Shown here: piece by piece, positions 7,002 to 15,769 of the stretch
How positions within the stretch are numbered: the first letter of the stretch is position 1
Layout of the letters: each line of letters starts with the position of its first letter
Source: Podochytrium sp. JEL0797
Taxonomy: Eukaryota > Chytridiomycota > Chytridiomycetes > Chytridiales > Chytriomycetaceae
Direction of reading: 5' to 3'
Length of the DNA stretch: 15,769 nucleotides
Assembly: GCA_027596195.1 (NCBI GenBank)
Contig: JADGJG010000605.1
Location: 1-15,769, forward strand
The notes under the pieces: model-generated
Told to the model about the DNA's origin: nothing
The model's input: the letters and a program-made list of their open reading frames with translations, nothing else
The model's database searches: none
Program-made: the position numbers and the translations under genes

Positions 7002-8407
7002 ATGTTCCAACACTTTCTCGAAGAAGAAATCGGAGCCAACGTCTCCAAAGCGGACCTCGAAGCCGAGGAAAGAGTCTATAAAAAGAGTATCAAGGTGAAG
7101 AAGGCTTGTGCACACCCCCTCCCCTCCAATACATTCTAACTCCTCTCTCTACTCCAGGCATACAACAACTACACCCCTCATTCTCTTGGCTCCATCTCCA
7201 AAAAACGCCGAGACTACTATTCCGTGCGTGAATCCCTGCGCAGTCTCATTCCAACAGACGCCACCACCCCGTCCCTCAACGTGTTTGAAAACCGCCTGCG
7301 AGAGGTCGAATCTCGAATCCGCTCAAACGGCGCTTTCCTGCGCGAAATGATTATCGCCATGGGCGGCGACCCCAACACCATCTCGGAAGTGGTTTCGCAG
7401 AAACGCGTGGCGGCTGGCGTTCCGCATCCCGAGTCGATTGTCGTGGATAGCGATATGGACAAGGTGCGGTCGACGTTGAGACAGTTTGTGAGAGATTGGT
7501 CGGCGGAGGGGAGACAGGAGAGAGCCGATACGTACACGCCGATTATGGAGGCGTTGGAGAGACAGTTTGGGAATGTGGCGTTGGAAGAGAGGGGAAAGAT
7601 TTCCATTTTGGTGCCTGGTGCTGGGTTGGGTCGATTGGCGTTCGATATTGTTCGCAGTGGGTTCACAACTCAAGGTGAGCCTTTGTTTTTTCTTTTCGCC
7701 GCCCTGACTCTAAATTCACAATCGATAGGAAACGAATTCAGTTTCTACATGCTGATTGCGAGCAATTTCGTCTTGAACAGCATGAAGACCGAGAATGCGC
7801 ACACGATTTACCCGTGGATTCACGGCTTCTCCAATATGCAGAACGCCGAGCACCAGTTGCGTCCCGTGGGGGTCCCGGATATTGTTCCCGGTGGGATTCC
7901 CGAGACGGCTGATTTCAGCATGGTGGCTGGCGACTTTTTGGAGGTTTATGGCGGATCCAAGGAGAGAGGTGGGGTTTTCTTTTCCTGTTTCCGTACCACC
8001 TTTTTTCTAATCCAGCAACACGAATCGACAGGTGCTTGGGACGTTCTCGTTTCGTGCTACTTTATCGACACGGCCAAGAACATTTTCGAATATCTGTCCG
8101 TGATCTGGAACGCTTTGAAGCCCGGTGGTGTGTGGATCAACCACGGACCGTTGCTTTATCATTTCGAGGGAATGAAGTCGGAGATGTCTGTTGAGCTCAA
8201 CTTGGAGGAGCTCAAGGCTGTGGCCAAGGCCATGGGATTCATTTTTGAGGAGGAGCGCATGATGCCGTCGCAGTACACTTCGAACGAGAATTCGATGCTG
8301 AAATGTGAGTTTTCTCCTTTTCCAAATCTTTCTACAGTTCTAATTTGTGCTTTTGCTCAGACGTTTACAACTGCGCATTCTGGGTTGCGAGAAAGCCGAC
8401 TGAATAA
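7002..8407 (+). CDS. CARNMT1/N2227-family SAM-dependent methyltransferase (389 aa)
   Basis: Five exons: 7002..7094, 7158..7674, 7729..7968, 8032..8304 and 8361..8407. The four introns are 63, 54, 63 and 56 nt, and every junction keeps the family sequence intact, for example FTTQG|NEFSFYM, SKERG|AWDVLVSCYF and SMLK|YVYNCAFW. An N-terminal helical region with AYNNYTPHSLG is followed by the SAM-binding loop VPGAGLGRLA (about 182-191), then NFVLNSM, YPWIHGFSN, AGDFLEVYG, FIDTAKN, NHGPLLYHFEG (about 318-328) and a C-terminal VARKP. This order matches carnosine N-methyltransferase 1 and the yeast N2227 protein, both about 400 aa. The family methylates the imidazole N-pi of carnosine or related histidine compounds; the substrate here is inferred. 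ATG 7002 has the CAACCATCACAATG-type leader, and an in-frame ATG at 6906 is an alternative. AATAAA overlaps the TAA stop. Confidence 0.93.
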
Positions 8408-8420
8408 ATTGCCAAATAAA
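8403..8420 (+). terminator. Twin AATAAA signals overlapping the methyltransferase stop
   Basis: AATAAA occurs at 8403-8408, sharing bases with the stop codon TAA 8405-8407, and again at 8415-8420. Only 108 bp separate this stop from the next ATG (8516), so the 3' UTR of one gene and the promoter or 5' UTR of the next must be very compact or overlap. Confidence 0.5.
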
Positions 8421-8515
8421 CTGTGCGCGCAGCAAATGCGAAACAAAGTGGAAACACGCCCCATGATCGCAAATTGAATTTTTGTTCAATCTCATTTTTG
8501 AAACCACACCGAAAC

Positions 8516-11500
8516 ATGGAAGTGACGGTGCTCGCTACTCAGCTGCACTCCTCGACTGGCTTTACCTTCGTCGAGGGATCCGTGCGCGTCAGTGTGCCCC
8601 TTCTGATGCACGCGCAGAGCCGCATCAACCGCGAAGAGCTGAAGCCGCTTTCGCTCGAGGCTGTGCTTGTCGGAAAGAGCGGGGATGCCTTCTTCTACTC
8701 GTCTGAGCCCGTCGTTCTCTGGCGCTCGTCGCTGATGTCCGCCAGCGACCCGGCGCTGCAGCTGCTCAACCAAGGCAGAGAGAACGTCTGGTCCTTTGTC
8801 TCGGACGTGTCCACGGGAACAAGCGATCATTCGCAGGACGACGATTTCAACGAGAATGATCGCATTTTCGATACGGCCTTGAGACAGGGCGCCAGTTTGT
8901 GAGTGTTGATTCGATTCAATTTCAAGCTCATTTCTCCACCACCCAGCATGCAATTCCCCTTCCGCTTCAAAATCTCGAATACCCTGCCGCCCTCCATGGC
9001 CCCTGCAAAGCCACATGCCGATCATGCGCCGGATTCCGCCTGCCCCTTCTGCGCCGCTCAACTGAAGCAATTGTACGAGACGGATCTCGTCAAGCCCGGT
9101 CTCGTCAAATTCCCGCAATACGAAGTCATGGCAATGTTGTCGTTCGAGAGCTTTGCGGTTTCAGCATATCAGGTCGTTTCCGCGCCAATCCAACTGTCGC
9201 GCGGATTGCCCAGCGAAATTGTGGATGATGAGGTGTTGAAGGGAGAGGGTGTTGTCGCAGCAGGTAACGATTAGAATCGCGTGTTGTTTTGGTCTAACCA
9301 CGTGGTATTTTCAAGGCGCATTCCGTTATAAAATCTGGGACGCTGCCAAATACTATGTCCTCGACTCGAATCAACCTTACGAATTCAAACTCCAGCTTGT
9401 GTCGGGGACAGTCGACCTTACCAAGATTGAGTCCATCACGATTCGCCCCGTATACCGATTCAAGCACATGTTGGTTTCCCCTTATATTGGATGGATTGTA
9501 TGATTTGTTACTGACACGAACAAAACAGCAACTCCCCTGACCTCCCTTCTGTCCAACATTCGCATCTCTACACGCCATACCAAAACTCTCACACTCAGCC
9601 ATCGCGGACCATCACACTCCCTCAAGGGCTGAACTCACTGCCCTCTCAAACCTTCCAAATCAGTTTGCCCGCTTTGAAAATCCCATACCCAACCGCCACG
9701 AATCTCGGTTACTGGATGCTCGAAAACAGTCTGGAAATCAGCATCCTGTACCACTCACCGCAATCCGCCGGAGTTGGGAGTCTCGGAAGAATCATGAAAC
9801 CCTCAACCACAACGCACGTGCACCACCTGCACCACGAAGATGCCGGATTCGTTCAACTGACTGACGGCTCACGACTCGGATTTGTAAATATCCCGATCGT
9901 GGCTGTCCAACCTTGGGTTGACTCTATTCCCGCGGTTGTGCCTCGCGTGACGGGCGACGAAGCGGCGGACAAGAGGGAGGAGATGGAAGTATTGATGGAT
10001 CGTGTTGACAAGCACGGGGATTGTGTTGGCGGGACCGTGAGTTGCTTATTTAGTGCCAAGAAACTCGTGCGGATCGGTCTCAAGGACTGGGTGAGCGCTG
10101 GAACGGATGAGGAAATGAGTGTTGTTCCAGGAGCTGGCGGTTCGAGTGGTGAGAGTCAAGGAGCCGTTGCCATGTACCGCAGCGATGCCAAGGTGCCAAA
10201 AGCCGAATCTGTGAGCAGCATGGTGGTGAATGTGCCACCACCCTCGGAGGATCCCGTTGCTGTCGCTGCGTCTACTTCCCCGACTTCTCCAGTCATCCCC
10301 GTTCGAACTGTCAGTGCGATTTCCATCCGCGCCGAACTCGACGGTCCAGCCAACGCGGGCCCAGTCTCTCCAGCAATCCCGCAACGCATGGACTCCACAG
10401 ACGTTCTCACGATCATCAAGCAAGACAAGGAGAAGCAGCGCAACCGCCAGAGCATTGTCCAATCTCTCAAGCTCACCGAACTCACTGCTCAGAGCAACCC
10501 GATTGTCATTCCGAAACGCACCAACAGCCAGCCACGCAGAATCTTTGTCCAACAACAACAGCAGCAACATCACCAGTCAAAGTCACCCAAACCGCTTCCA
10601 TTGTCGCGCGGGATGGGGCCTGGAGCTGGGATTGGAGGTGTTCCAAGGACTTTGGCAGCCGGGAGACCGAACGCACCGTTACCGCCGTTGCCGGGACAAC
10701 AACCGCCACCGAATCTGCGCTTGCCAGCGAGACGAGACAGCATCACAAGAAGAGACATGATTGCGAATGCCACAGGCAGTCACTCTACGAGCAGCGACCC
10801 ATCCAACAACGGCCAATGGGGCAGCGGAATCCCTGGTTCATCCGTGAACCGTGTTGGGCAGCAACCAAAATCAGGTGCCGCGACCCAACAACTCGCGTCT
10901 GTCGAAACCAACCCCATCGATGACGACGACACCCCCGTCAGCTCCCTCAGCTACGAACAAGACCTCTTCTTCGCCGACCCCACCCCATCAGAACCCACCG
11001 AAACGAACCCCCCACCACTCGGCCCCCAAACCGACGGCGAAGACGACGACACCGAGTCCCCACTCCGCAAACAAGTCACCTTCAACGAACACATCCAAAA
11101 ATTCAGCGCCAAATCCTACACCCTCACCGAAAGCTCCAACAGCGAAACAAGCACAATCCTGTCTCCTTCGCGACAGAACCGCATGAGCTCGTTATCCCCC
11201 TTCCCCCCAACAAGCCCGACCATTGGCATGTCCGCCGAAGCCGCCAACGCATTCGCTCAGCAAATGGACGCCGAATCCGCGTACTCTCGCCGAATCAGTC
11301 TCGGAACTCAACTCGAGAACGAGATCTTAGGCCTCGGTACCTCCGTAGACGAACAATTCGGAGTACAAGTAGACGACGCGGTGCAACTGAGTATGGTTCC
11401 AGGCGGCCGAGAAGTGATTGAAGGCGTGTCACCGAGTCCGTGGGTCGGTGGCGAAGCCGGTGGTGTGGCCGAGGACGAGTTCGGGAGACCGTTGCGGAGC

Positions 11501-11926
11501 GCATCGTTGCCGAGACGTGGCGGGGCGAGATCGAATGTGGTTACAGGTGTCGGTGCGAACCAGTTTTCGAGCATGCCGCGTGGAGCGAGTGCTGGCGGCG
11601 GCGCCGGTTCTGGACGACCGACAATGGAGCAGTACAGACAGGAGTATGGGAAAGGTGCGGGAGGGACAACGGAAGACTCGACGTGGGTGAAATCGGGTGC
11701 GTTTTTGACTCGGATGGTGGGAAGTATGGGACGGGCCGTGATTCCGCAGTCGATTGGTCGCAGCGCGAGTCAGGAGAGGGGGGCGGGGTCGCTGAACACG
11801 AGTCCTGTTGGGACGCCGCTGGCGAGCAGCGGTTCGGCTCTTTCTGCTGCGCCATCGATGTCGCAGAAGAGTCCTGTTGTGATTACGCCGCGGACGTCGT
11901 CTGCACGGTGGACGGAAGACAAGTGA
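8516..11926 (+). CDS. Arrestin-like protein with long disordered C-terminal tail (1083 aa)
   Basis: Spliced 8516..8898, 8947..9263, 9316..9469 and 9529..11926. The introns are 48, 52 and 59 nt, and the last donor is GTTGGT. Joined, residues 1 to about 410 read as a beta-rich arrestin fold: VEGSVRVSVPLL, then ASF|MQFPFRFKISNTLPPSM (the FPF...LPPS segment typical of arrestin N domains), and in the C lobe VKFPQYEVMAML, YEFKLQLVSG, RTITLPQGLNS, LEISILYHS and GFVNIPIVAV. Fungal alpha-arrestins are adaptors that recruit ubiquitin ligases to plasma-membrane transporters (family knowledge). An insert carries a CPFC pair. The remaining roughly 670 residues are Ser/Pro/Gly/Gln-rich, with QQQQQQHH near 625 and acidic DDDDTPVSS and EDDDTESP patches. 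I see no PPxY motif, so coupling to a Rsp5-type ligase is not evident. It could instead be a Rim8/PalF- or Ldb19-like member. Confidence 0.8.
10550..10576 (+). repeat. CAA/CAG glutamine-histidine tract in the arrestin gene
   Basis: Nine codons (CAAx3, CAGx2, CAA, CAT, CAC, CAG) encode QQQQQQHHQ in the disordered tail. It is a short triplet repeat that may be length-variable between strains. Confidence 0.85.
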
Positions 11927-11970
11927 ACAAGTTGAATTGCTGATTATCATGATGAAATAGAAGAATGTTT

Positions 11971-11976
11971 TTTATT
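11971..11976 (-). terminator. Poly(A) signal of the ThrE gene inside the convergent gap
   Basis: TTTATT on the plus strand reads AATAAA on the minus strand, 24 nt beyond the ThrE stop (12002..12000). It lies between the two convergent stops, which are only 73 bp apart, so ThrE transcripts must end close to or inside the 3' end of the arrestin transcription unit. Confidence 0.5.
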
Positions 11977-11999
11977 CGCGTTTTCTAGTTAAAAAAGAT

Positions 12000-14419
12000 T
12001 TAAATCGTCAAATAACGGAACTTTGGCCCCTTGATCGGCCAAACAATCATTGTGGAAATAAATAGCCCCAGCGCCAATGATATGGCAATCGTCAACATTT
12101 GGAATCTACCGTAGGGAGTAAGCTTTCCCGCCAAGGCCCCGAAAAACAAAAAAAACTAGAAAACTCACGTGAATCCAAGACCCGACACCAAATTGTCCGC
12201 AACCGCCCCCAACCCCGTCGTATTCGTACTCCCCGTTCCCGTCAAGAACCCCAACGTTGATTTTACCGACAAGGAACCAGGAACAAGAATCTGACGCCCA
12301 AAGTCAATAAAAAAAATCCACCCCTCCAACCTCGAAAAAACTCACATAAATCGACGTCAAAATCGCACCAACCGCAATGTCATTCGTAACCCTCGCATAC
12401 ACATTCGCCGTAACTCCAATCATAGTACTCGCCAACGCATTCACCGCCATCGGCTGCGCCTTCAACACAGGCACCATATTCAAAAGCGTCACAGTCACAT
12501 ACCCCACCGCCGACGCAAGCGTCATAATCGGCCACTGATGCTTACTACCTTGAAACAACAAATTGAACGCCATGGCCATGGGTACAAAGAACAGAAACGC
12601 CCATAACGGAGAGGTGGGTTCACACGCCATGACGGTGTTCTCTTCTTCCCAGAGGGTCAGTGATGCGCCGATAGCGGTACCGAGGCCCAGGAGCATGGCG
12701 GTGAAAAGGGCGGCAAACATGCGCACGGTACCCGACACAATGTTTCGCGTGCTGAGTTCGATAATCGCGATCGTGAGGGACATTCCTGGCAGGAAAATAA
12801 CGAGACTGGCGAGCGTGACAGGGAGGTAATCGAAGCAGATTCCTCTGGCATGGAGAGGAGCTTGAAGTGCGCTAGCAATAAACGCTGCGATGGTACTGAT
12901 CGAAAGAGATGAGCCCCTCAAACCAAAAAAACCCCCGCAACCACCAAAGAAACCCATCTCACCTTCCCAAAAGCTCAGGCATGAACCCAAAAATCGAATT
13001 CTGCCCCCCAAACACACTCAACGCCCCCACAATCACCCCAAGTCCCCCCGCAACCGTCGCCTCAATCCACGAAGTCTGAAACATCATCAACGCAAAACAA
13101 AACGACGAAACCGGAAACGTCAACAGAGAAACCCACCACGGGTTCTCCTTGGCCGCCCGAATCCCATCCAACAAGTCAACCGCGTTATGAATATCAATCA
13201 ACCGATTCGTCATGGTGAGACACAGAGCGTTCACTTGAGCCAACTTGGACATGTTCTGAGAACTCGTTTGCTTGATGAAATGTGTAGTTGAATTGTATCC
13301 TTCGCCGCCAAACGAGATCATGACCAAATTGGGGAGGATAAAGAACTGTGCCTCGACATCGAGCGATTTTGAAACAGCCGTGAGGTGGTGTTCCAACCGA
13401 TGCGAAGGCGCACCATACATGAAAAACGTCCGCGACAACTTGAGAATAAAGTTCCGCTTCATGTTCTACCCCCAACAAAAAAGTTCGTGAGCTTCATCCG
13501 CAAAAGTCACACAGAAGAAAAAACAGCACCTCATCCTCCACCGAAACCGGCGTCTTTTCTCCACCCCCCCGCGAAGAAACTCCCCGCCTCCGTTCCAAAT
13601 AACTCGACCGCGGAATCGCCGCCTCCAAATCCACATCCCCCTCCCCAAAATCCGTTTCCTCCCCCGAAAAACTCGTCGTCGGACTTTCCCCCGCCTCCGA
13701 CCCAGCCACACTCCCAGCCACAGACCCAGCCAACGAAGACCCAACCCCCACCGCCAACACAGCCGCCCAAGGACTGATCCCACATTCCTTAATCATCTTC
13801 GGCACCCTCGGCTTCTCAACCCCAAACACACCCGCCATCTCCTCCAAATTACTCTCGATATTCAAACTTGATCGAAACAGCGCAGGAACAGGCACAAAAG
13901 ACTTGGACCGCCGACTCTCCGATTCGGGACTTGTCCCTCCAACACCCTTGTGATGATGATGATGATGCACGGCTCCACCCGATCGAAACGTGTTCTCGAG
14001 CTTCCCATCCGAAAACGACCGAATCAACCCGGTCGACCCTCCCAACCCCTCATCCTCCGTTCCCTGATTCGACCGTGCATACTGCTTCGGCGCAACAACG
14101 ACAGCATCATCCGACTCGTCAGGAGACACATTCCCGTCAGTGGCAGCAACAGGAGGGGTGATTGAAAACGAAAGCGGGTGTTGTCCAAGACTATGCCGCC
14201 GGCCGTCGACAACGCTTAAAGTTCGCTGCTGGAGTCGCTGGACTTGAGTAGGGTGGTACAGTTTCGGGGGTGTCAAGATCGGGGTGGGGTGGATGGGGTC
14301 GACAGCGGTGCATGGAAGGTGATCTGAAGCTGGTGATTGGGATCATGAGAGTGATGGTGAGTCTTTGGAGAGCGGGGGTGCTATGAAATGGAGACTTTAC
14401 GTCGTTGAGGCGAATCCAT
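12000..14419 (-). CDS. ThrE/Prm10-type polytopic membrane protein, DUF1212 plus DUF3815 (699 aa)
   Basis: Six exons on the minus strand: 14419..14401, 14329..13530, 13465..12963, 12895..12346, 12290..12169 and 12105..12000, totalling 2100 nt with all phases consistent. The 19-nt first exon (MDSPQR) is needed because the long second exon has no in-frame ATG near its start. Residues 1 to about 273 are a disordered cytosolic-type region with a natural His6 run. The ThrE domain begins FILKLSRTFFMYGAPSHRLE, then ILPNLVMISFG, and the hydrophobic half carries FLPGMSLTIAIIEL and GTVRMFAALFTAML. About ten membrane segments are visible. Bacterial ThrE exports threonine and serine; fungal two-domain members such as yeast Prm10 are membrane proteins of unproven substrate (family knowledge). 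The introns are 71, 64, 67, 55 and 63 nt. Domain identity is firm; the first exon is the least certain part. Confidence 0.88.
13703..13738 (-). repeat. 12-bp tandem repeat coding AGSV-type units in ThrE
   Basis: CAGCCA recurs at 13703, 13715 and 13727, a 12-bp period. On the coding strand it produces the tandem peptide LAGSVAGSVAGSEAGES in the disordered N-terminal region. The period is a multiple of three, so copy-number change would keep the frame. Confidence 0.75.
13950..13967 (-). repeat. His6 codon tract (CAC/CAT) in ThrE
   Basis: GTG followed by five ATG triplets on the plus strand reads CAT/CAC six times on the coding strand, giving AVHHHHHHKG. It is a natural hexahistidine in the disordered N-terminal region; it could bind metal or simply be a slippage-prone microsatellite. 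Confidence 0.85.
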
Positions 14420-14540
14420 TTCTTGTCACTTGTCGATACGAACGGAAGGAACCGGCAAGGAATCGATGGCCGACAAACCCCAATTTTTGTTTTTTTTTCA
14501 CGCTTGTTATTGTAAAAAAGAAAGAGAAAAAATTTGTCAC

Positions 14541-14561
14541 CCGGATCTCCACCGGATCTCC
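14541..14561. repeat. Short tandem direct repeat CCGGATCTCC
   Basis: CCGGATCTCC occurs at 14541-14550 and again at 14552-14561 with one base between, in the 237-bp gap between the H1-like gene's stop and the ThrE start codon. The rest of that gap is A/T-rich with A-runs and T-runs (14488-14531). This gap should hold the ThrE promoter and the 3' end of the small basic-protein gene; no ORF is supported in it. Confidence 0.6.
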
Positions 14562-14656
14562 CCCCTTTCCTTTTCCTTGAAGCGGTAAAGAACAGAAGTG
14601 ACATTACATAATCGTATTATTGGAATATCGTTATTGCAACATTTTAATAACAAAAC

Positions 14657-14953
14657 TCAACGACGCACACCCTGCCCAACCAACACCAACACCGCGTGGG
14701 GTGAAACGTGTTGGGTTGTTGCCACAGACTTGGTGAGCTTGCTCTTGTTGTGAGCAGCAGCCTTGTGCGCAACAGTTTTGTGGGCAACAGCCTTGTGCTC
14801 CACCTTGCGCACCGTCTTGACAGCAACTTTGGTGGCGGAGGTGTTGGGAGCAGCTTTTGGCTTGGGCGACGTGGTGTGCGACTTCTTGACAATGCCCTTG
14901 GCCTTGTGGACAAGGGGCTTGGCGGCAGTAATCTTGGCAGCAGTTTTGGCCAT
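14657..14953 (-). CDS. Small lysine/alanine-rich basic protein, histone-H1-tail-like (98 aa)
   Basis: Single exon from ATG 14953..14951 (context CCCCAAAAATGGCC) to the stop at 14659..14657. The product starts MAKTAAKITAAKPLVHKAKG and is dominated by K, A, T, V and H, with SPKPKAAP and three five-residue units AVAHK-TVAHK-AAAHN. It has no globular winged-helix domain and no signal peptide. The composition is that of linker-histone tails or small nucleoid-binding proteins, so binding to DNA or chromatin through charge is a reasonable inference, without a family match. The last 12 residues (AVLVLVGQGVRR) are unlike the rest. Only 172 bp separate this ATG from the stop of the upstream minus-strand gene. 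A TATATA lies about 125 nt upstream on the coding strand. Confidence 0.6.
   Translation of the reverse strand: MAKTAAKITAAKPLVHKAKGIVKKSHTTSPKPKAAPNTSATKVAVKTVRKVEHKAVAHKTVAHKAAAHNKSKLTKSVATTQHVSPHAVLVLVGQGVRR
14747..14791 (-). repeat. 15-bp tandem repeat coding the AHK pentapeptides
   Basis: Three imperfect 15-nt units (14747-14761, 14762-14776 and 14777-14791), plus a partial fourth, encode AAAHN, TVAHK and AVAHK on the minus strand. The in-frame repeat lies in the small basic protein and points to growth by unit duplication. Confidence 0.8.
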
Positions 14954-15125
14954 TTTTGGGGAGTGTTTGTTTGTTCTTTGGGTCGTTTCGCCTTTTCGTT
15001 TCCATTGTCCGGATGCACTCAAAAAAGAAGTTCATGTTCTGGAAGGAATGGAAGAAAGTAAACATGATTTTCCAAATATATACAGAACACTATGTACAAA
15101 TATTTTTTCGAAAGGGGTTAAACCT

Positions 15126-15769
15126 TCAAACAGCGTGTCCCCACACGTTTTGCAACCGCGTCTTGGCATGAATATAGAACTTGTCGCGAAATCCATCCAA
15201 CGAGTCGCCTTGAATGACAATACACTTTCTGAATCCAGCCGGCACAAGCACAGGAACAAATTCATCCACCACAACCTCCTCGTCCTCGCCCCCTTCCTTC
15301 GAGACACTCGCCTCCTCCACCATCATTCTCTCCAACCTCTCCTCCGTGCCACGAATACATGCATCAATCTTGTCCCCAAACCCTCTGGACCCCTCCCACC
15401 ACAACGACCCCACCGCCCTCCCCTCCTCCCCCACACAACACGCACCCACAGCATCAACATCCACCGACTCAACCCTCTCAAACTCAACAACCCCACCCGC
15501 ATCATTCTCCAAAAACGCCTCCCCCTCCCCCCCACATCCCACAAACTCCACCCTCTCCACCGTCGGGCACCGATCCCACACCATCCTCACCGCATCCAAC
15601 GCACAACTCGCCCTACACATTTCAAACCTCACAACCCTAACACTCTCAAACATCTCCACATCCCCACCCACAGGCCCACCCCCCTTCCACCACCCCTTCA
15701 CCCCCTTCCCCTCCCTCCCCGCCACAACACCCCTCCCCCCCTCCTCCGCCGCAACCAAGCTACTCCCCC
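15126..15769 (-). CDS. 3' part of an unidentified protein, possibly LRR/F-box-like (partial, about 214 aa visible)
   Basis: The minus-strand frame is open from the window edge to the stop at 15128..15126, with no stop and no convincing ATG near the edge, so the 5' end lies outside. I do not recognise it with certainty. The segment VRVVRFEMCRASCALDAVRM followed by VERVEFVGCGG has the spacing of leucine-rich-repeat strands as in F-box/LRR proteins, with V replacing L. An acidic stretch (EGGEDEEVVVDEF) precedes a well-formed C-terminal region (FRKCIVIQGDSLDGF, KFYIHAKTRLQNVW). The first two thirds use almost only GGN, GTG, GAG and GCG codons, so the V/G/E-rich composition partly reflects an extreme G-over-C bias on the coding strand. 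Confidence 0.55.
   Translation of the reverse strand, partial: GSSLVAAEEGGRGVVAGREGKGVKGWWKGGGPVGGDVEMFESVRVVRFEMCRASCALDAVRMVWDRCPTVERVEFVGCGGEGEAFLENDAGGVVEFERVESVDVDAVGACCVGEEGRAVGSLWWEGSRGFGDKIDACIRGTEERLERMMVEEASVSKEGGEDEEVVVDEFVPVLVPAGFRKCIVIQGDSLDGFRDKFYIHAKTRLQNVWGHAV

Noticed and set aside
9297..9304. Further CACGTG words (9298, 9818, 12166) as regulatory sites
   Set aside because: They lie in an intron, a coding exon and a splice-donor context. About four are expected by chance in this length, so only the two promoter-located TCACGTGA octamers were kept.
10036..10059. GTGAGT...TTTAG pseudo-intron in the arrestin gene
   Set aside because: At about 23 nt it is too short for a spliceosomal intron, and the frame runs through it (TVSCLFSAKKLVRIGL) without interruption.
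13385..13777. Plus-strand ORF rich in P, T and S
   Set aside because: It is antisense to ThrE exons 2 and 3, with low-complexity composition only and no motif.
14191..14604. Minus-strand frame with MIPITSFRSPSMHRC, considered as the ThrE start
   Set aside because: Its internal donor (GTACCA) to the acceptor at 14191 gives phase 0 and hits a stop in the next exon, whereas the 19-nt exon at 14419..14401 fits in phase.
15359..15640. Plus-strand Pro/Thr/His-rich ORF
   Set aside because: It is the complement of a strongly G-biased coding region. The minus-strand frame is longer, open to the window edge and ends in a well-formed C-terminal segment.
1..15769. tRNA, rRNA, CRISPR, transposon or viral sequence
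   Set aside because: No tRNA-like A/B-box pair, no spaced repeat array, no terminal inverted repeats or transposase/reverse-transcriptase/integrase motifs, and no viral protein motif were found by reading both strands.

Overview
This window is nuclear DNA from a fungus. Short GT-AG introns (mostly 48-81 nt) interrupt nearly every recognisable gene, and several carry a CTAAY branch site just before the acceptor. Genes are tightly packed, and the recognisable protein families are eukaryotic or fungal: a UBL-BAG co-chaperone, a carnosine N-methyltransferase-type protein, an arrestin, a fungal two-domain ThrE transporter and a Mig1/CreA-like zinc-finger protein. The style suggests an early-diverging fungus such as a chytrid, but that placement is an inference from gene style, not from a marker gene. 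No rRNA, tRNA, transposon, CRISPR or viral feature was seen.

Layout. 1-988 (-): a three-exon orphan gene, tentative. 989-1536: no convincing gene. 1537-1779 (-): a small orphan ORF of 80 aa. 2084-4223 (-): an atypical Ras-like small GTPase (692 aa) with a very long disordered tail. 4224-4647: divergent intergenic region with a 12-bp palindromic E-box. 4648-5461 (+): a two-finger C2H2 transcription factor whose base-contacting residues are those of Mig1/CreA. 5628-6755 (+): a UBL-BAG co-chaperone whose UBL is split by a frame-neutral 219-nt exon. 7002-8407 (+): a CARNMT1/N2227-family methyltransferase. 8516-11926 (+): an arrestin-like protein of 1083 aa. 12000-14419 (-): a ThrE/Prm10-type membrane protein of 699 aa in six exons. 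14657-14953 (-): a small lysine/alanine-rich, histone-H1-tail-like protein. 15126-15769 (-): the 3' part of a possible LRR/F-box-like protein that runs off the window.

These are independently transcribed eukaryotic genes, not an operon, and I see no shared pathway. Three contexts are informative. The GTPase and the zinc-finger gene are divergent and share a 424-bp region. The zinc-finger, BAG, CARNMT and arrestin genes run head-to-tail with gaps of only 108-246 bp. The arrestin and ThrE genes converge with 73 bp between their stops.

The most interesting feature is the BAG gene. Leaving out exon 2 keeps the frame, restores a contiguous BAG1-like ubiquitin-like domain and removes a basic NLS-like motif. 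This predicts an alternative-splicing switch that RNA data could test directly.
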